Shown piece by piece: positions 21,128 through 31,449 of a DNA stretch of 64,000 bases (positions within the stretch are counted from its first letter, which is position 1; the number at the start of each line of letters is the position of its first letter). A program made the translations under genes and the position numbers. The stretch comes from Hypomyces perniciosus (lineage: Eukaryota; Ascomycota; Sordariomycetes; Hypocreales; Hypocreaceae): assembly GCA_008477525.1 (NCBI GenBank), contig SPDT01000001.1, positions 5,146,001-5,210,000 on the forward strand, in the 5' to 3' direction. The notes below the pieces were generated by a model that was not told where the DNA came from, ran no database searches, and worked only from the letters and a program-made list of their open reading frames with translations.

Positions 21128-22490
21128 CAATACAATACAATACAATTTATTGACGCCCGGCGGCTAAGCCGAAAGGGCAACTTTAGCTAGTGTATATATG
21201 CGTTTCTTAAGTTTGCTATATCTCCCGAAAGCCTATGCAGTGTCCTTTTTCTGTCTATCATGTCTTGCAAGCCTTATGTCTTTCTATGTGATCTCGTGGT
21301 TTAGTAGTGTTTTATTAGCAAGCCAGCTTAGAGGCGAATCTACAAGTGTTCAGCGTCTTATTTTCGGCGACTGAAGCGTTGCCTGCCGTTCGTGCCACAA
21401 GGTGATGAGTGTGGGTTAGGTCGGCTGTAAAGTGGGTTAGTGTGTTAGAGGTGCGGGTTTATCCCCCGCAGTTAATTTGCCTCTAGTCGGCCGGTGGCCA
21501 TTGCGAACCGGATTGTCGCTCGCACTGCTTCTAGGTTTGGTATCCATTTATCGTTATCTGACGGCGACTTTCCTCCCAAATAGAAGGAGATGTTGCCTCT
21601 TTGCGTTTCCGTACATTGGAGCATCTCTGTTCAGTGTATTGTCCACTTTCTGCATCGAAACAGAAAGTAGTCAACCATCTCCCTTTCATATCCGCATTCG
21701 CACTGATCTGATAGTGCAGCATTGATTCGATGGAGATAGGCGTTCAGCCTTGCCATGCCTGTTCTGAGTTGGGCAAGCACACTGGCTTCGTTCCGCGACA
21801 GACTGTCGTAGAGTAGTCGTGTATGCTTTCCTGGGAGCGCTTTGTCTATTCTCTTAAAATGCTTTCCGATGTCTTCCGGTAAGCACCTATCCTTTCGCTG
21901 TTGTAACTGTGCCAAGTTGAGCGTTGTCGATTGCATCCTGGGAAACTGAAGTTGCTGGGCAGTACCCTGCTGGGCAGTACCCTGCTGGGTGGCCTGCCGT
22001 GCCTGCTCTTTAGCTCGCTTAAGCAGTTCATTTTCCTCGCTTATAAGAATCCATAGGACTGTTACTGTATTCCCGTTTTCACGCAATCCCTTAATCGAGT
22101 TGTAGATACATTGGATGTATTCTTGTCCTGACTGTTAGTGCGGCTGTTTGAGTGTAAGCACGGCTGCTTTATTACTTGTTAACAGCGCAATGTTCCAGTG
22201 TTTAACCTTTAGTAGGTGTCGTCTTAGAGCATATGCTATCGCTGCTAGTTCTCTGCTGTAAGGGTTCTGTTCCGTTCTCTTGCCCAGTGTGAAGGAGAAG
22301 GTCTCGGTCTTCGGGCCGCCGCATACGGATGCCGGAATCTGGATAGCTCCTCCCACTCCTACTAGCTCGTTCCGCGCTGAGCTGCTGACTGCCACACGGA
22401 TGGCCCATCCTATATCTGCCTTGGCTGATGATGTTTTATAGGCGATAGTATGTATACGCTCTTCCCATAGTGCCAATGTAAATAAGCCAA
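21128..22490 (-). pseudogene. LINE fragment (second family): RNase H, C-terminal cysteine domain and 3' tail
   Basis: Better-preserved sister of 13371-14680. The minus strand encodes GWAIRVAVSSSARNELVGVG and GKRTEQNPYSRELAAIAYAL (RNase H with its Glu), then ALLTSNKAAVLTLKQPH. After one TAG come the C-terminal region with LRTGMARLNAYLHRINA and the cysteine cluster CECGYEREMVDYFLFRC. The 3' end is the AATACAATACAATACAA tract at 21128-21147 and inserts directly into the hAT fragment at 20393-21127. Upstream reverse transcriptase is missing. Confidence 0.75.
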
Positions 22491-22762
22491 CCTCTTTCGC
22501 AGACGGGACACCCTCACCTTTTTACTGTCTCCCTTTACTGCCGTTACTGGCTGTTCCAGTTAACGTTGCGGTTACCCTAGACCCAGCTCTAGTCGAACAC
22601 TTAAGACTTGGTTAACAGTCAAGAACAGCTCGAAACTGTGCAACCACTCTTTTTTTTTACTGCACTTGCTGCCTTTTTTACACAGCTTCTTGGCAACGTA
22701 CCCTGGAGCCGTCTCTGACCAGAAACACAACGATATAGCGTAACACCTCGTATAAATCCAGC

Positions 22763-22962
22763 CAGCTTGGCCAACTTGGTGAGCTGGTCGAGAAATGGCA
22801 CCACAAGCCAGATATGGTATACAATAAGCTCTCCTACCTCGTTGGGTAGGTACCGGTGGATAATCTTGGTCGTGCCGGTAATACTGTAACCCTTGTAATA
22901 AGAAGTCACGAAACTGACTAGTCCGTTTTCAATGAAAATGTTTCGGCGACCTCCTGAGCCAT
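22763..22962 (-). pseudogene. fragment D of the YR-RecQ family (middle of the recombinase domain)
   Basis: The minus strand reads GGRRNIFIENGLVSFVTSYY, KGYSITGTTKIIHRYLPNEV and GELIVYHIWLVVPFLDQL. These match GGARNIMIHKRMVCFVALYH / KGFRSKGEAKVIHRYLPQEV / GELLMWYLWLVLPF in locus B and the equivalent region of locus C. The stretch contains the conserved lysine of the tyrosine recombinase beta-hairpin. Neither the first arginine nor the GH-x8-Y block is present, so this is an isolated fragment of about 66 residues. It shows that the family was once present outside the 41-59 kb cluster. Confidence 0.75.
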
Positions 22963-23528
22963 CACCAGGCTGGCGATCCATTCCACGTCCATATCCACGG
23001 GCATCCATTTCCATCCATTCCATCGCGTCTGCCATTACATAATCCATCCATCCACGGAAGGGTCCCGTGGAATGGATGCGTGGAAATGGAAGCAGGGGTA
23101 TACTTACTAAGCATTACCCCGTAGTTTCGGCTTAGTATCACGAGCCAGGTCATATCAGTAGGCGAATGGGCCCCGCCGGAAGACCGCGACGCGAGGTGCC
23201 GAATAGCCCGGAAGAACTGACGGCACGGTTGACTAATCAGAGCAAAGTGGTTACTTCTTACCGGCACCCAATCTCAGCCGTCAGGTCCTGAGGAGGAAGG
23301 ACACGCCTGAATTGAGGGCCTACTTGCAAGGCCTACAGGATATTATGAGCGGGGCCGAGGAATGGAGTAAGAAGACTGCACGATACTTGGAACCATAGAT
23401 ACTGGCCAATGTCTATTATCCCAAAATCATTATATCATTTCCTTAATATTAATTATTTCTGTTAGGTATTCGCTTATTGCCTATGAATAATGCGATATCT
23501 ATAGGACAGCCTCCAGAGGAAGGGCGGC
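22963..23528. other. no gene seen; inverted ATCCATCC-type repeat
   Basis: Plus-strand CCATCCATTCCATCG ... CCATCCATCCACGGAAGGGTCCCGTGGAATGG forms an imperfect hairpin around 22985-23080. A 40-codon frame near 23270-23399 (ending SKKTARYLEP) may be the last piece of a transposon protein. Nothing else supported. Confidence 0.35.
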
Positions 23529-24179
23529 TTGGGTCTTTGGAAGGAGGGGGGTAGATTGGCTAATGTGAGAGGAACCTCTCCCAGTGACGGAAGTAGGCGC
23601 GGGGATCATAAGAGCCCTTGTCACCGAAGATATCCGAGACCGGAGGAAGAGAATGCTGGAGATGGGCAACTCTGTATGTGTCTATTCAGACTCGTCCAGC
23701 TCATGTGGATGTGGACCTTATGGCGCGGCCATTGGTGAGCATCAAACAGCATAGAGAGGGAATGAGAAGCTTACAGTCACATTCAACGTCAAAGAATGTC
23801 CGGAACACCTGGCTATACACGTTTCTCAGTGAGGAAGTCGGCGCCACCCTTCGTTTCCTGGTCACGGAGAGCTCGGAGAAAGAGGTCAAGGGTTCGATCG
23901 ATTGGATTGGCAGGTGGTGGCGTTGAGGTTGACGGAGTAGAATGGCCTGCCGAACGTCATGGGCTAGGTGAGCTTGACCGGCTCGACGAGCTCAGCAGAG
24001 ATAGATGGGAAACGCTCGACTCGGAAGGCGAAACATCTCGCGGACAGCGATCGGACGACGGCGTCAGAGTTATTAGCCCGAAGTCCAGCTCGGGGTCAAA
24101 CACGGAGGGCCGCACGGTGAAAGCGATCAGGGACGAAGCGGTCGTAGCTATTCGCCGAGGGGAGAGACGGGTTCGTTAA
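23529..24179 (+). other. unrecognised relic frames
   Basis: Short overlapping plus-strand frames (for example IRDRRKRMLEMGNSVCVYSD near 23630) hint at an RNase H start (VYSD) of a LINE, but no second motif supports it. The frame at 23796-24179 is Arg/Ser/Glu rich and shows no family features. Left uncalled. Confidence 0.2.
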
Positions 24180-24468
24180 CTTCCCACACAAAGCGCGATA
24201 CGTAGAGCTAGTCTGAAGTGCCAGACCGAGCTGGTGTGTCAAGAACGAGCCACGTCCAACCCACATGCTCTGATCCTCTCCATGAGTTGCGGACTGAGCA
24301 GCCTCTCATTCACCCAAGTATCCTCTTTAGACGGACGGCCATGTCAATGCAGGAGGTATTGGCGCTTCCTGGCGCTTGGTCGGGCTGCCAAAACGTCCAC
24401 GCCCGCGTCAAAACCTTGCCACTTTACCTCAAATTCTGTCGCGTAGCGCGGTTCTGTAGTCAGTTTGA

Positions 24469-25014
24469 TCACACAACAACAGATAGGGCAACAGGCACCT
24501 CAATTCCAGCTCTATTGATCTCAGCTCTCTCGGCCATGTCTCTCTTGATGATGCCGCTATCATCGCTTGTTTCCTTGCCCGCCATTTTATCATACAAGAA
24601 GAATGACGCGCGTTCTGTTTCAGCTGAGTAGGACCTTGTTGCGTGGCCCGCCACGTTTTCCTTTTGCTTGCCGATCCTCGGCGATCTATCAGACAAGATG
24701 ACGCTATCCGACAAATTCATTAAGCATCCGCTTGTCCAGAATGTGTCTCCTTGGCTCCTAGGTAGTGGTGGTGGCACCAGGTTTATCCAACCACTTCACC
24801 AAGGTTTGTTTCCCCCACCGGGCAAGCAGATTTCTAGTGCCCACCTAAGGAAATGCGACTGGCAGTCTTTCTGTAATCCCTCCGGCGTCTCTGACGCCGA
24901 GCGGGCGACAAGAATTGGAGAGACGCAGATTGAAGTCTCAGTCTCATTCAGAATATATAAGGAAGCACCCGGATCATGCCCCCACTGATACACCATGGCT
25001 CTATCATGCGCCAT
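24469..25014 (-). pseudogene. unrecognised minus-strand relic with one stop
   Basis: One continuous minus-strand frame of about 180 codons is interrupted by a single stop near 24796. It contains a short hydrophilic N-terminus, SICVSPILVARSASETPEGL, and a C-terminal polar helix. No family recognised. It may be a chance frame. Confidence 0.2.
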
Positions 25015-25284
25015 TCACTGCAATTACATACAATACAGGAGGCCTTCACGTATGATGGTTTTTTCACCTTGTATGATACGAGGCTGACTGTACGGAGTAG
25101 TAGTAACAGACAGGGCTGCGCCACAACGATAGTGTGTGTAGAAAGTTTTGCTATCATCCATAGCAGAGCTAACGCCACACCAAAGTCAAAGGTGTGGGAA
25201 GCTTTCCGAGGTTCCGTAAAATCTAGCCGAGAACCACTATCCAACGTATGCATCCTTCCAACCATCAACGCGCCAATGTTGTGA

Positions 25285-25593
25285 TTCCTAAAACATTATG
25301 ATCCTCTATTTACCTCACAGAAAACGACAAGCATTGCCATAATTCAATTACTCATGATCTTATACGACATACCCCTGGCGCATTCACCGAGAACCTATTG
25401 ATGACTTATAGAGTAGGTGGCTCTGCCTAAACAGAATTGCATCTTCTTCAAGGCATATACACTAAGAATGGATAAATTTTATGAGGTATCATAAGGAAAA
25501 AATATCATAATTTACCTATGGCCAGAAGAAGGGAGACAAAGAAAGACTCTCATCAGAGAGAAAGATACTCCTTTAACTGGCTGCACTCTCTGG
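25285..25593. promoter_or_regulatory. upstream region of the SAT4-FHS fusion gene
   Basis: AT-rich non-coding sequence just before the start codon. No specific operator or TATA motif could be assigned. Confidence 0.3.
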
Positions 25594-27996
25594 TTGTGCT
25601 ATTCCAAAATCATGTTCCTGGACAGCGACGGGGCCCCTTCTCACTCTAAAGTCGTATTTATCGGCGTGACAATGTCCTTCATATTGGCAACGACCTTCGT
25701 CCTTGCGAGGCTTGTGAGCCGCTTATGCATCCTCCGATGCAGGACCTGGGATGACTTTGCCATCATGCTAGCATGGGTGCGTGAACCCGCCACCTCTTGG
25801 CCAAAATCGAAGACTAATAATACCAAGATCCTCGCCTTTAGCATGCTCTTCACTATCGACTTTGGCATCTCAAAAGGTCTAGGGCGCCAGCCAAACTTCA
25901 TCCCAGCCTCCTGGGTTGCGCCGCTAATGGCGAGCGACTACGCGGCTTTCATTCTATATAACCCAGCATTAATGGCCACCAAGACTTCCATCCTCATCTT
26001 ATATATGAGAATCTCTAAACATTCACACATGTTTATGCATTGGGCTTCCTATATGACCCTTATTGTCGTCAATGTCGCTGGCGTCGCCCTGACCTTCTTA
26101 ACCGCCTTCCGATGCCATCCTATGCAGGCGGCCTACACTCCTGATGTTATTGGACCCAAATGCATCTCGATCGAGACCATCTACCTCTCCTCAGCGCCAG
26201 TCAACGTCGCCACGGACCTGGCCATCTTTATCCTGCCCATCCCGATCCTGACGGCCATGAAGCTGCCGAAGCGGCAGAAGTTCGTTTTGGTCCTGACATT
26301 CCTGCTAGGAGCCTTTGCCACCGTTGTTGATATCGTGCGTATCTACTACCTGCAGCTGGCGGCTGTAAGTGCAAGCATCGAACAACTGGCCAGCAGCCAT
26401 AGGGCTATGTATCTGACGTTCACCTACAATGCGAGCTTGGCACTGCTGTGGTCTGCAGTGGAGGTTAACGTGGGTATTATCTGCGCCTGCATCCCTGTCC
26501 TGCGGCCGTTGATTAAGCGAGTGCTCCTGGGCAGTATTAGCAGTGTTACACAAGCAGGTATTTCGCCACTAGCCGCCTTGGATTCAGGCAGTTCTGAAGA
26601 GCGTCGACAGAGGTCAGTCGGCGCGATCCCGCGGGCGCAGCAAATCCAGACTCCGGATGAGAATGCTGTAAATTCTGTTACTTTGGCATGCAACGCAGCG
26701 ACAGGCCCCGAGTGTATGCTTACTTTAAGCGACTCGGAATCCATCAAATACGGAATCAGAGTCATCATCATCTATACTTTCTGGGGATTCATCCTCTCCC
26801 TACTTACCACCCTCAACAACAGGATCCCTGTCTCGGCCAACCCAACCCTCACCAAAAGCATAAGCCTGACGTGTGCCGTGTATGGAGGCCGCATTATTGG
26901 GTCCTTCCTTGGGCTATGGATCCTGCGAACCACCGGATTTAAATCAACCTTCCTTACAGGTTTAGGGATACTCTGCATTGGAACGCTGATGTTCTGGCCT
27001 TCTGGACAGTTAAGGTCCTATTCTGGCTTCATTGTCTCCAACTTTGTTGTCGGTTTAGGCCTGTCCCCGATGTTAATGGTATCGTACGGCTTTCTAATTC
27101 TCTGCGGACCCCCTTACCACGCCGAGTGTCGTATCTGTCTAGCACAGGGAATACAGAGCTCTGGGCAAGTCTTGGGGGGCCTACTCACTAATAAAGTCTT
27201 AATTCCGAATATTGTCTATACTCAAAGCTTGAGATCGGTGCAGTGGACATATCTCGCCAGCGCTCTTTCCATTGTTATCCTGGCATTCTATTTCTACTAT
27301 ATGTCGTTCCCAGACGCTACTGATTTGGACCTACAGGCCCAAATCGAACGTCTAAATATACCCCAGACATCCTTTGCTGGATTCCCTATTATGCATATCA
27401 CTCAAACCGTGGCAGTCCTATCTCTAGTTTTTGCTAATGGTGGATGGGCATGCTCTACCGCCTTCTTCAATTCCCTGGCCACCAGCGTCGCTCGCAGCAC
27501 CTCCTCCCCCCAAAGTTTATCGACAGCCAGCTATTTTCTCGTGGGCGGCTCGATAAGCGCACTAGGTTCATGCGTCTTTGCTCTTCTCAGTCTTCTTATG
27601 CCCTCGCACGTTATCCTGCTCCTAGTGGGCGCGGGCTCCGTCATATTTTCCGCATTGATCATGGGCATCAACTTCTCGTCGGCCAATCGCACCATGTCTA
27701 TGTTCCTCGTCTTCCGCTTCTTCTCGTCACCCGTGTTTCCTCTTAGTTATGCCATTGGAGTGCGTGGCCTGGGCCGGTGGACTAAGCCTACGCTCTGCCT
27801 CATAACCTGCGCGACTGGCGTGGGCTCTATTTTGTTCCCATTTATCATGTTGGCCATGCTGCAGGCCCATGGGGTCAGATACTCGTTCGGTTTGATAACC
27901 GCTTTGCATAGCGCAGCAAGTATTCTCCCGCTCTACCTTATCCTGTTTCGCCCCGCTCGGAACCAGTATAACGTAGTTGCAAGAAAGACTCGATGA
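25594..27996 (+). CDS. SAT4/rhodopsin-type 7-TM domain fused to an FHS-type sugar transporter
   Basis: Residues 20-330 match the fungal SAT4 (PTH11-related) membrane domain: SRLCILRCRTWDDFAIMLAW (with the hallmark R-WDD), the extracellular Cys pair FRCHP ... GPKC, then VATDLAIFILPIPIL and FAFTTVVDIVRIYY-like TM6 (read here as GAFATVVDIVRIYYLQLAAV). Residues 385-800 are a 12-TM major facilitator of the fucose:proton symporter type, with YGGRIIGSFLGLWILRTTGF, GTLMFWPSGQLRSYSGFIVS, NFVVGLGLSPML and CGPPYHAECRICLAQGIQSS. The segment at 25777-25827 (GTGCGT ... CTAAT ... AAG, 51 bp, divisible by three) is probably an intron, since removing it joins DDFAIMLAW to ILAFSMLF as in SAT4 relatives; the mature protein would be about 783 residues. 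Start either at 25594 or at the second Met, 25612. Role is inferred: plasma-membrane sensor/transporter chimera. Confidence 0.8.
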   Translation: MCYSKIMFLDSDGAPSHSKVVFIGVTMSFILATTFVLARLVSRLCILRCRTWDDFAIMLAWVREPATSWPKSKTNNTKILAFSMLFTIDFGISKGLGRQPNFIPASWVAPLMASDYAAFILYNPALMATKTSILILYMRISKHSHMFMHWASYMTLIVVNVAGVALTFLTAFRCHPMQAAYTPDVIGPKCISIETIYLSSAPVNVATDLAIFILPIPILTAMKLPKRQKFVLVLTFLLGAFATVVDIVRIYYLQLAAVSASIEQLASSHRAMYLTFTYNASLALLWSAVEVNVGIICACIPVLRPLIKRVLLGSISSVTQAGISPLAALDSGSSEERRQRSVGAIPRAQQIQTPDENAVNSVTLACNAATGPECMLTLSDSESIKYGIRVIIIYTFWGFILSLLTTLNNRIPVSANPTLTKSISLTCAVYGGRIIGSFLGLWILRTTGFKSTFLTGLGILCIGTLMFWPSGQLRSYSGFIVSNFVVGLGLSPMLMVSYGFLILCGPPYHAECRICLAQGIQSSGQVLGGLLTNKVLIPNIVYTQSLRSVQWTYLASALSIVILAFYFYYMSFPDATDLDLQAQIERLNIPQTSFAGFPIMHITQTVAVLSLVFANGGWACSTAFFNSLATSVARSTSSPQSLSTASYFLVGGSISALGSCVFALLSLLMPSHVILLLVGAGSVIFSALIMGINFSSANRTMSMFLVFRFFSSPVFPLSYAIGVRGLGRWTKPTLCLITCATGVGSILFPFIMLAMLQAHGVRYSFGLITALHSAASILPLYLILFRPARNQYNVVARKTR
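25777..25827 (+). other. probable in-frame 51-bp intron in the SAT4 domain
   Basis: GTGCGT donor, GACTAAT branch-like motif and CCAAG acceptor. It has no stop and preserves the frame, so an unspliced product would carry 17 extra residues within a conserved membrane domain. Confidence 0.65.
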
Positions 27997-28320
27997 AGAA
28001 CATGCTCCGACGTGTCGACGTTCTCGGCAATGAACTTCTCATTGCCGCAATCCTCGCCGTTCCGCTGGCCCTAACTTACGGAGGTACTGAGCAGCCATGG
28101 TCATCTCGGAGAACATTGGTGCCGCTTGTTATTGGCATTTTGGGCCTCATTGGCTTCCTCGCACTCGAGTCCACAAAGCTGGTTTCCGAGCCGACCATGC
28201 CGCTTCGTTTGTTCTCCAACCGGACGTCACTCGCTTTGTTTGGGCTGACCTTTATCCACGCCATACTTACCTACTGGATTTCGTACTTCCTCCTCGTCAG
28301 TGTTGCTAATAATATGGCAA
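27993..28320 (+). pseudogene. fragment of a drug-efflux MFS transporter, abutting the previous stop
   Basis: The ATG overlaps the TGA of the SAT4-FHS gene (ATGA). The encoded stretch reads RRVDVLGNELLIAAILAVPL, ALTYGGTEQPWSSRRTLVPL, EPTMPLRLFSNRTSLALFGL and HAILTYWISYFL. It is the middle-to-late part of a 14-TM multidrug efflux MFS protein, from the transmembrane segment after the central loop. The rest is missing on both sides: it begins mid-protein, and past YWISYFL the sequence becomes AT-rich and unrelated. It cannot be a working transporter. It looks like a recombination leftover from a neighbouring or paralogous gene. Confidence 0.75.
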
Positions 28321-28910
28321 TAAAACAATATATTGCAATACATATGATATAATATGCCACCCGGCCATATTGTGACAATACAATACAGCAATAGCTATAT
28401 TGGCAATATATTGTTTGTATTGGCAGGTAGCTTTGCAGTAAAAGTTGTTTGTTTGTTGATAATTTGACTGACTGATATGCAATGACACGTGTGAAAACCC
28501 GGCTGGCGATTCATTCTATTTCCATTTTATTTCAAGTAGGCGCTTACTTAAATAGGAAAGAGGTATGTATTTGTGGATAAAATTAGACTAAGATAATTGG
28601 TCTAATAGCCTGATAGATATGTAGTTTTTTTCCTATTTGGGTAAGCGTCCACTTAAATGGACTGCTAGCCTGGTAAAAGCGCATTCTGAAGGGGTTAACC
28701 CAAGCCTATAGGGTAGCACTTACTTAACATTAACCTCCTGCAACCTTGCTGAAACCCTAAATGCAAGCAGAATAAACCCTAATGCCTAATAATGCCTCAA
28801 CAATGCCTTTATTTTATTTAAATGTCGCAACAAAACGCATTATCTGTATTAGAAGATCTTTCCGGGCTCTCTAGTCAGTAATTGCATAACTTAAACAAGA
28901 GCCAAACCTC
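28321..28910. other. no gene seen; AT-rich, two CAATATATTG palindromes
   Basis: The palindrome CAATATATTG occurs near 28326 and 28404 in a region of short inverted AT motifs. This may be a small non-autonomous insertion that truncated the MFS fragment. No coding frame. Confidence 0.35.
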
Positions 28911-29165
28911 TTAATGCCAATCAGTGCAAGCTTGCACAGCCTCTACTACCTCATATTGTTGCGTATCGCGGAAAGTGTAGTCAGCAGTCATTTTGACGAT
29001 AGTGGTCATGAAGGCACCTGAATTCCGTCTCTGTTGGTCTCCCTCTTTCTCATGCCGTTGCTCCTCCGCTATCTCTGATAATTTCCTCGCCAGCCAATTT
29101 ATAGTGCGAAGGGAACGCGTTGCGTTCCTCTTCTCCACTGCTTTTAGGTCCTCCTTGAGTTCCAC
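28911..29165 (-). CDS. short hypothetical frame, helical and charged
   Basis: An 84-residue minus-strand frame (MELKEDLKAVEKRNATRSLR ...). Residues 1-50 form a charged helix and the rest is polar. It could be the end of a larger gene or a relic. No family recognised. Confidence 0.2.
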   Translation of the reverse strand: MELKEDLKAVEKRNATRSLRTINWLARKLSEIAEEQRHEKEGDQQRRNSGAFMTTIVKMTADYTFRDTQQYEVVEAVQACTDWH

Positions 29166-29549
29166 ATCGCAATTTCCTTCGTTTCATCTTCAACCATGTT
29201 TTTCCGACCTTATTCCTAATCCACACTATCCGACAGCTAGCTAGCGCCCGTGGTGCTGAGGGGGCGGGGTAGCTTTCCGTTGTCGTCTCACCTTTTCAGT
29301 GCCGCCTGGTTATTATATCCCGTAATGCTTAGCAGTCGTTAAAAGTAGAGTTATTCAAGATCACCCACTTAATGGAAGGGAGCACAACGGGAACAATAAC
29401 GCATACTGGATTAGTTCGGCTATAGGTTGCGGGCAACATACCGGCGATTCGGACGGATAATCGCGGTGCCTGCGTGGAGTGGCTTCAATTGGTTGGCTTC
29501 CCCCAGTCTCACAAGTAATGGGCTACAATTAAAAAGAGTTGGGAGGAGT
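29166..29549. other. no gene seen
   Basis: No supported feature. Confidence 0.35.
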
Positions 29550-30430
29550 TTCTATCTGCAACATCATCCCCCCGCCGTGGCTCCCCATTGACCACGGCGT
29601 ACCGGCAGCGCCGAGCAATTTAGTACACGTTCTGGGATGGTGTAGATGGACTGGAGACGTTGTTGGAGCGATGGCCAGCCGCGGCCAGGCTGGTGCTGAA
29701 CCAGGAGGCAGAAGCATAGGAAAGTCAAGCATTCGAGTCCCTAGCGGCTAGGTGGCTGCTGGGGAGAAGGCGACGTTTCCAATTCTATAGCTTCCGGAAA
29801 ATAGGTGAGCTAGATAGGATAGGACTGTCGCTTAATAAGGCCCAGAGACAGTTATTAAGCGACTTGGTATCGACGTCATCATCGTCAGCAAGGTCGGCGA
29901 TAGGGCCCGACCTCTATGAGACGGTGGATCTGCAAGAAGCACTTAAGGCGCTGCTAATGGCGATAGTTACAGACGAGGCCATTACGGTGCGGAGCAATGC
30001 AGCATTCTGATGGACGGCCATCTTGGTATGGTCTGCCGTGTCGGGAGAGGAAGAAGGAGATGACTTTATCAGCAGGGGTCGGTTCCGGTCAAACATCTTA
30101 CCCATGGATATCGACATACGGGACCGCGTGGAGGCCATAGGCCATTACAGCAAGGTGTTGATTCTGGATAAGGCATTCTAGGGCTTTACGGGCCAGCAGA
30201 GGTGGATGACGCAGATCCAGAGCGACCTGAATAATATAGACAATAAGTGGCTTAACGCAGAGGCAGGGCCGCGGCCAGATGACAGATTGGATCAGAGGGA
30301 TTGCTCGTCAGAGGCATGGGTCCAGATGCTCATGCATATAGCGGAGGAGAGACAAAGGCTTTTGGGTGGGACGGTAAGAACATTCATGTATAACATAGGG
30401 AGGCTTCAGCGGCAGTTAAGGAAAGCCTAG
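29550..30430 (+). pseudogene. unrecognised protein relic with TAG stops
   Basis: One plus-strand frame runs for nearly 290 codons interrupted mainly by TAG/TGA. It contains LQEALKALLMAIVTDEAITV, FISRGRFRSNILPMDIDIRD, RVEAIGHYSKVLILDKAF and DKWLNAEAGPRPDD-like segments. The conservation-looking blocks (IRDRVEAIGHYSKVLILD) indicate a real former protein. I cannot name the family. It may be a transposon-associated protein like those of the YR cluster, but no YR or RecQ motif is present. The stops, in contexts such as AAF*WTA and KAF*GFT, fit Trp or Gln codons changed by RIP-like mutation. Confidence 0.4.
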
Positions 30431-30584
30431 AGAGGAGATCATCTTTATAAGGCAGGGGAGGGTAGCGGCATATAATACTAAGAGTGGTGGGACAAAGCAT
30501 CATTATTAAACGATCAATGCTAACTCGTAAACCCAAACATTCATGTCCCAATCCATGGAAAGTCTAAATACCAAAGCCCATATA

Positions 30585-30913
30585 TTATTCCACCGCGCGA
30601 TCTATGCATGGATCCTCGGCAATACCCTTCTCAAACTCCTTCAGAGCGATAGCAATGTTCCAAAGATAATGGGCCTTGGTAATGCGACTGCCGGCCAGGT
30701 TGAAGACTGCGAGACGCGAGGCATCGACGGAGGTCTGAATGCAGTAACCGTGAACGCGGACTGACTGTCCATCGATATCAAATGTCTGGCATAACCCCTT
30801 TACCCGCAAATCGTCAACGCAAACTAAAACACAACAATCAGCAGGCAAGGACAGAGGAGAGAACGACACGGGCAGCACATACAGGGCTGGGTAGTGGTTA
30901 TCTGATCCTCCAT
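30585..30913 (-). CDS. hypothetical protein of 89 residues, two exons
   Basis: Exon 1 is 30883-30913 (MEDQITTTQP), the intron is 30825-30882 (GTATGT ... CTGAT ... TTTTAG, 58 bp), and exon 2 is 30585-30824. Splicing gives MEDQITTTQPFCVDDLRVKG and continues LCQTFDIDGQSVRVHGYC, RLAVFNLAGSRITKAHYLW and NIAIALKEFEKGIAEDP. The intron is of canonical fungal size and all signals fit, so a real small gene is likely. There is no signal peptide or membrane segment. I do not recognise a domain. It lies about 540 bp from the next minus-strand gene and may share its regulation. Confidence 0.5.
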
Positions 30914-31449
30914 TGTCGCACTGGTAGTTGAGGCACTAGAAACATGGTCGGTATAGCTAATTGCGCATAGTTGAGCGAGGGAAACCTAGGCGTACGAGAG
31001 ACACGGAGTCGTGGCGTAGGAGTTTGAGTTGCTTGACAGGCAGGGGAAGGCGCTGCAGATGGTAATGAGAGAGTGCTAGTTGGAGAGGTTGAAGGAGGAG
31101 AAAGGTAGTTTATTTCTGGCGGGAGGGTGGAGTCTCTTCATGTAGAAAAGGGCGGAGGTTGAGGTGAATTTGAAGTGAATGCAAAGTGACTCACGCTATT
31201 GAACACGCCATTAAACACGGAGCCAAGCCGAACAAGAGCCAGGACCTAGGTAGCAACTTAATAGAGAGTGAGTGGAATGTGAGAAAGGGTTAATAAACCG
31301 GAATGATACGCGAGGGACATTATGCAGCAATCGCACCAGCATAGAAGGACATGAATTTAACCAGAAGACCGAACCTAAGCAACAATCAACAGAAACCACT
31401 GCCAAAACATTATCATTCCGCAAAGGCAAGCCACACACTGCCAAAACCA
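30914..31449. promoter_or_regulatory. intergenic region upstream of the 89-residue gene
   Basis: GA/AG-rich non-coding sequence between two minus-strand genes. It holds the probable promoter of the gene at 30585-30913 and the terminator side of the gene at 31450-32372. No specific site assigned. Confidence 0.3.

Noticed and set aside
28993..29165. CorA-like C-terminal remnant on the minus strand
   Set aside because: Helical and charged, but no GMN motif or membrane span, so similarity to the CorA gene at 35.5 kb is not supported.
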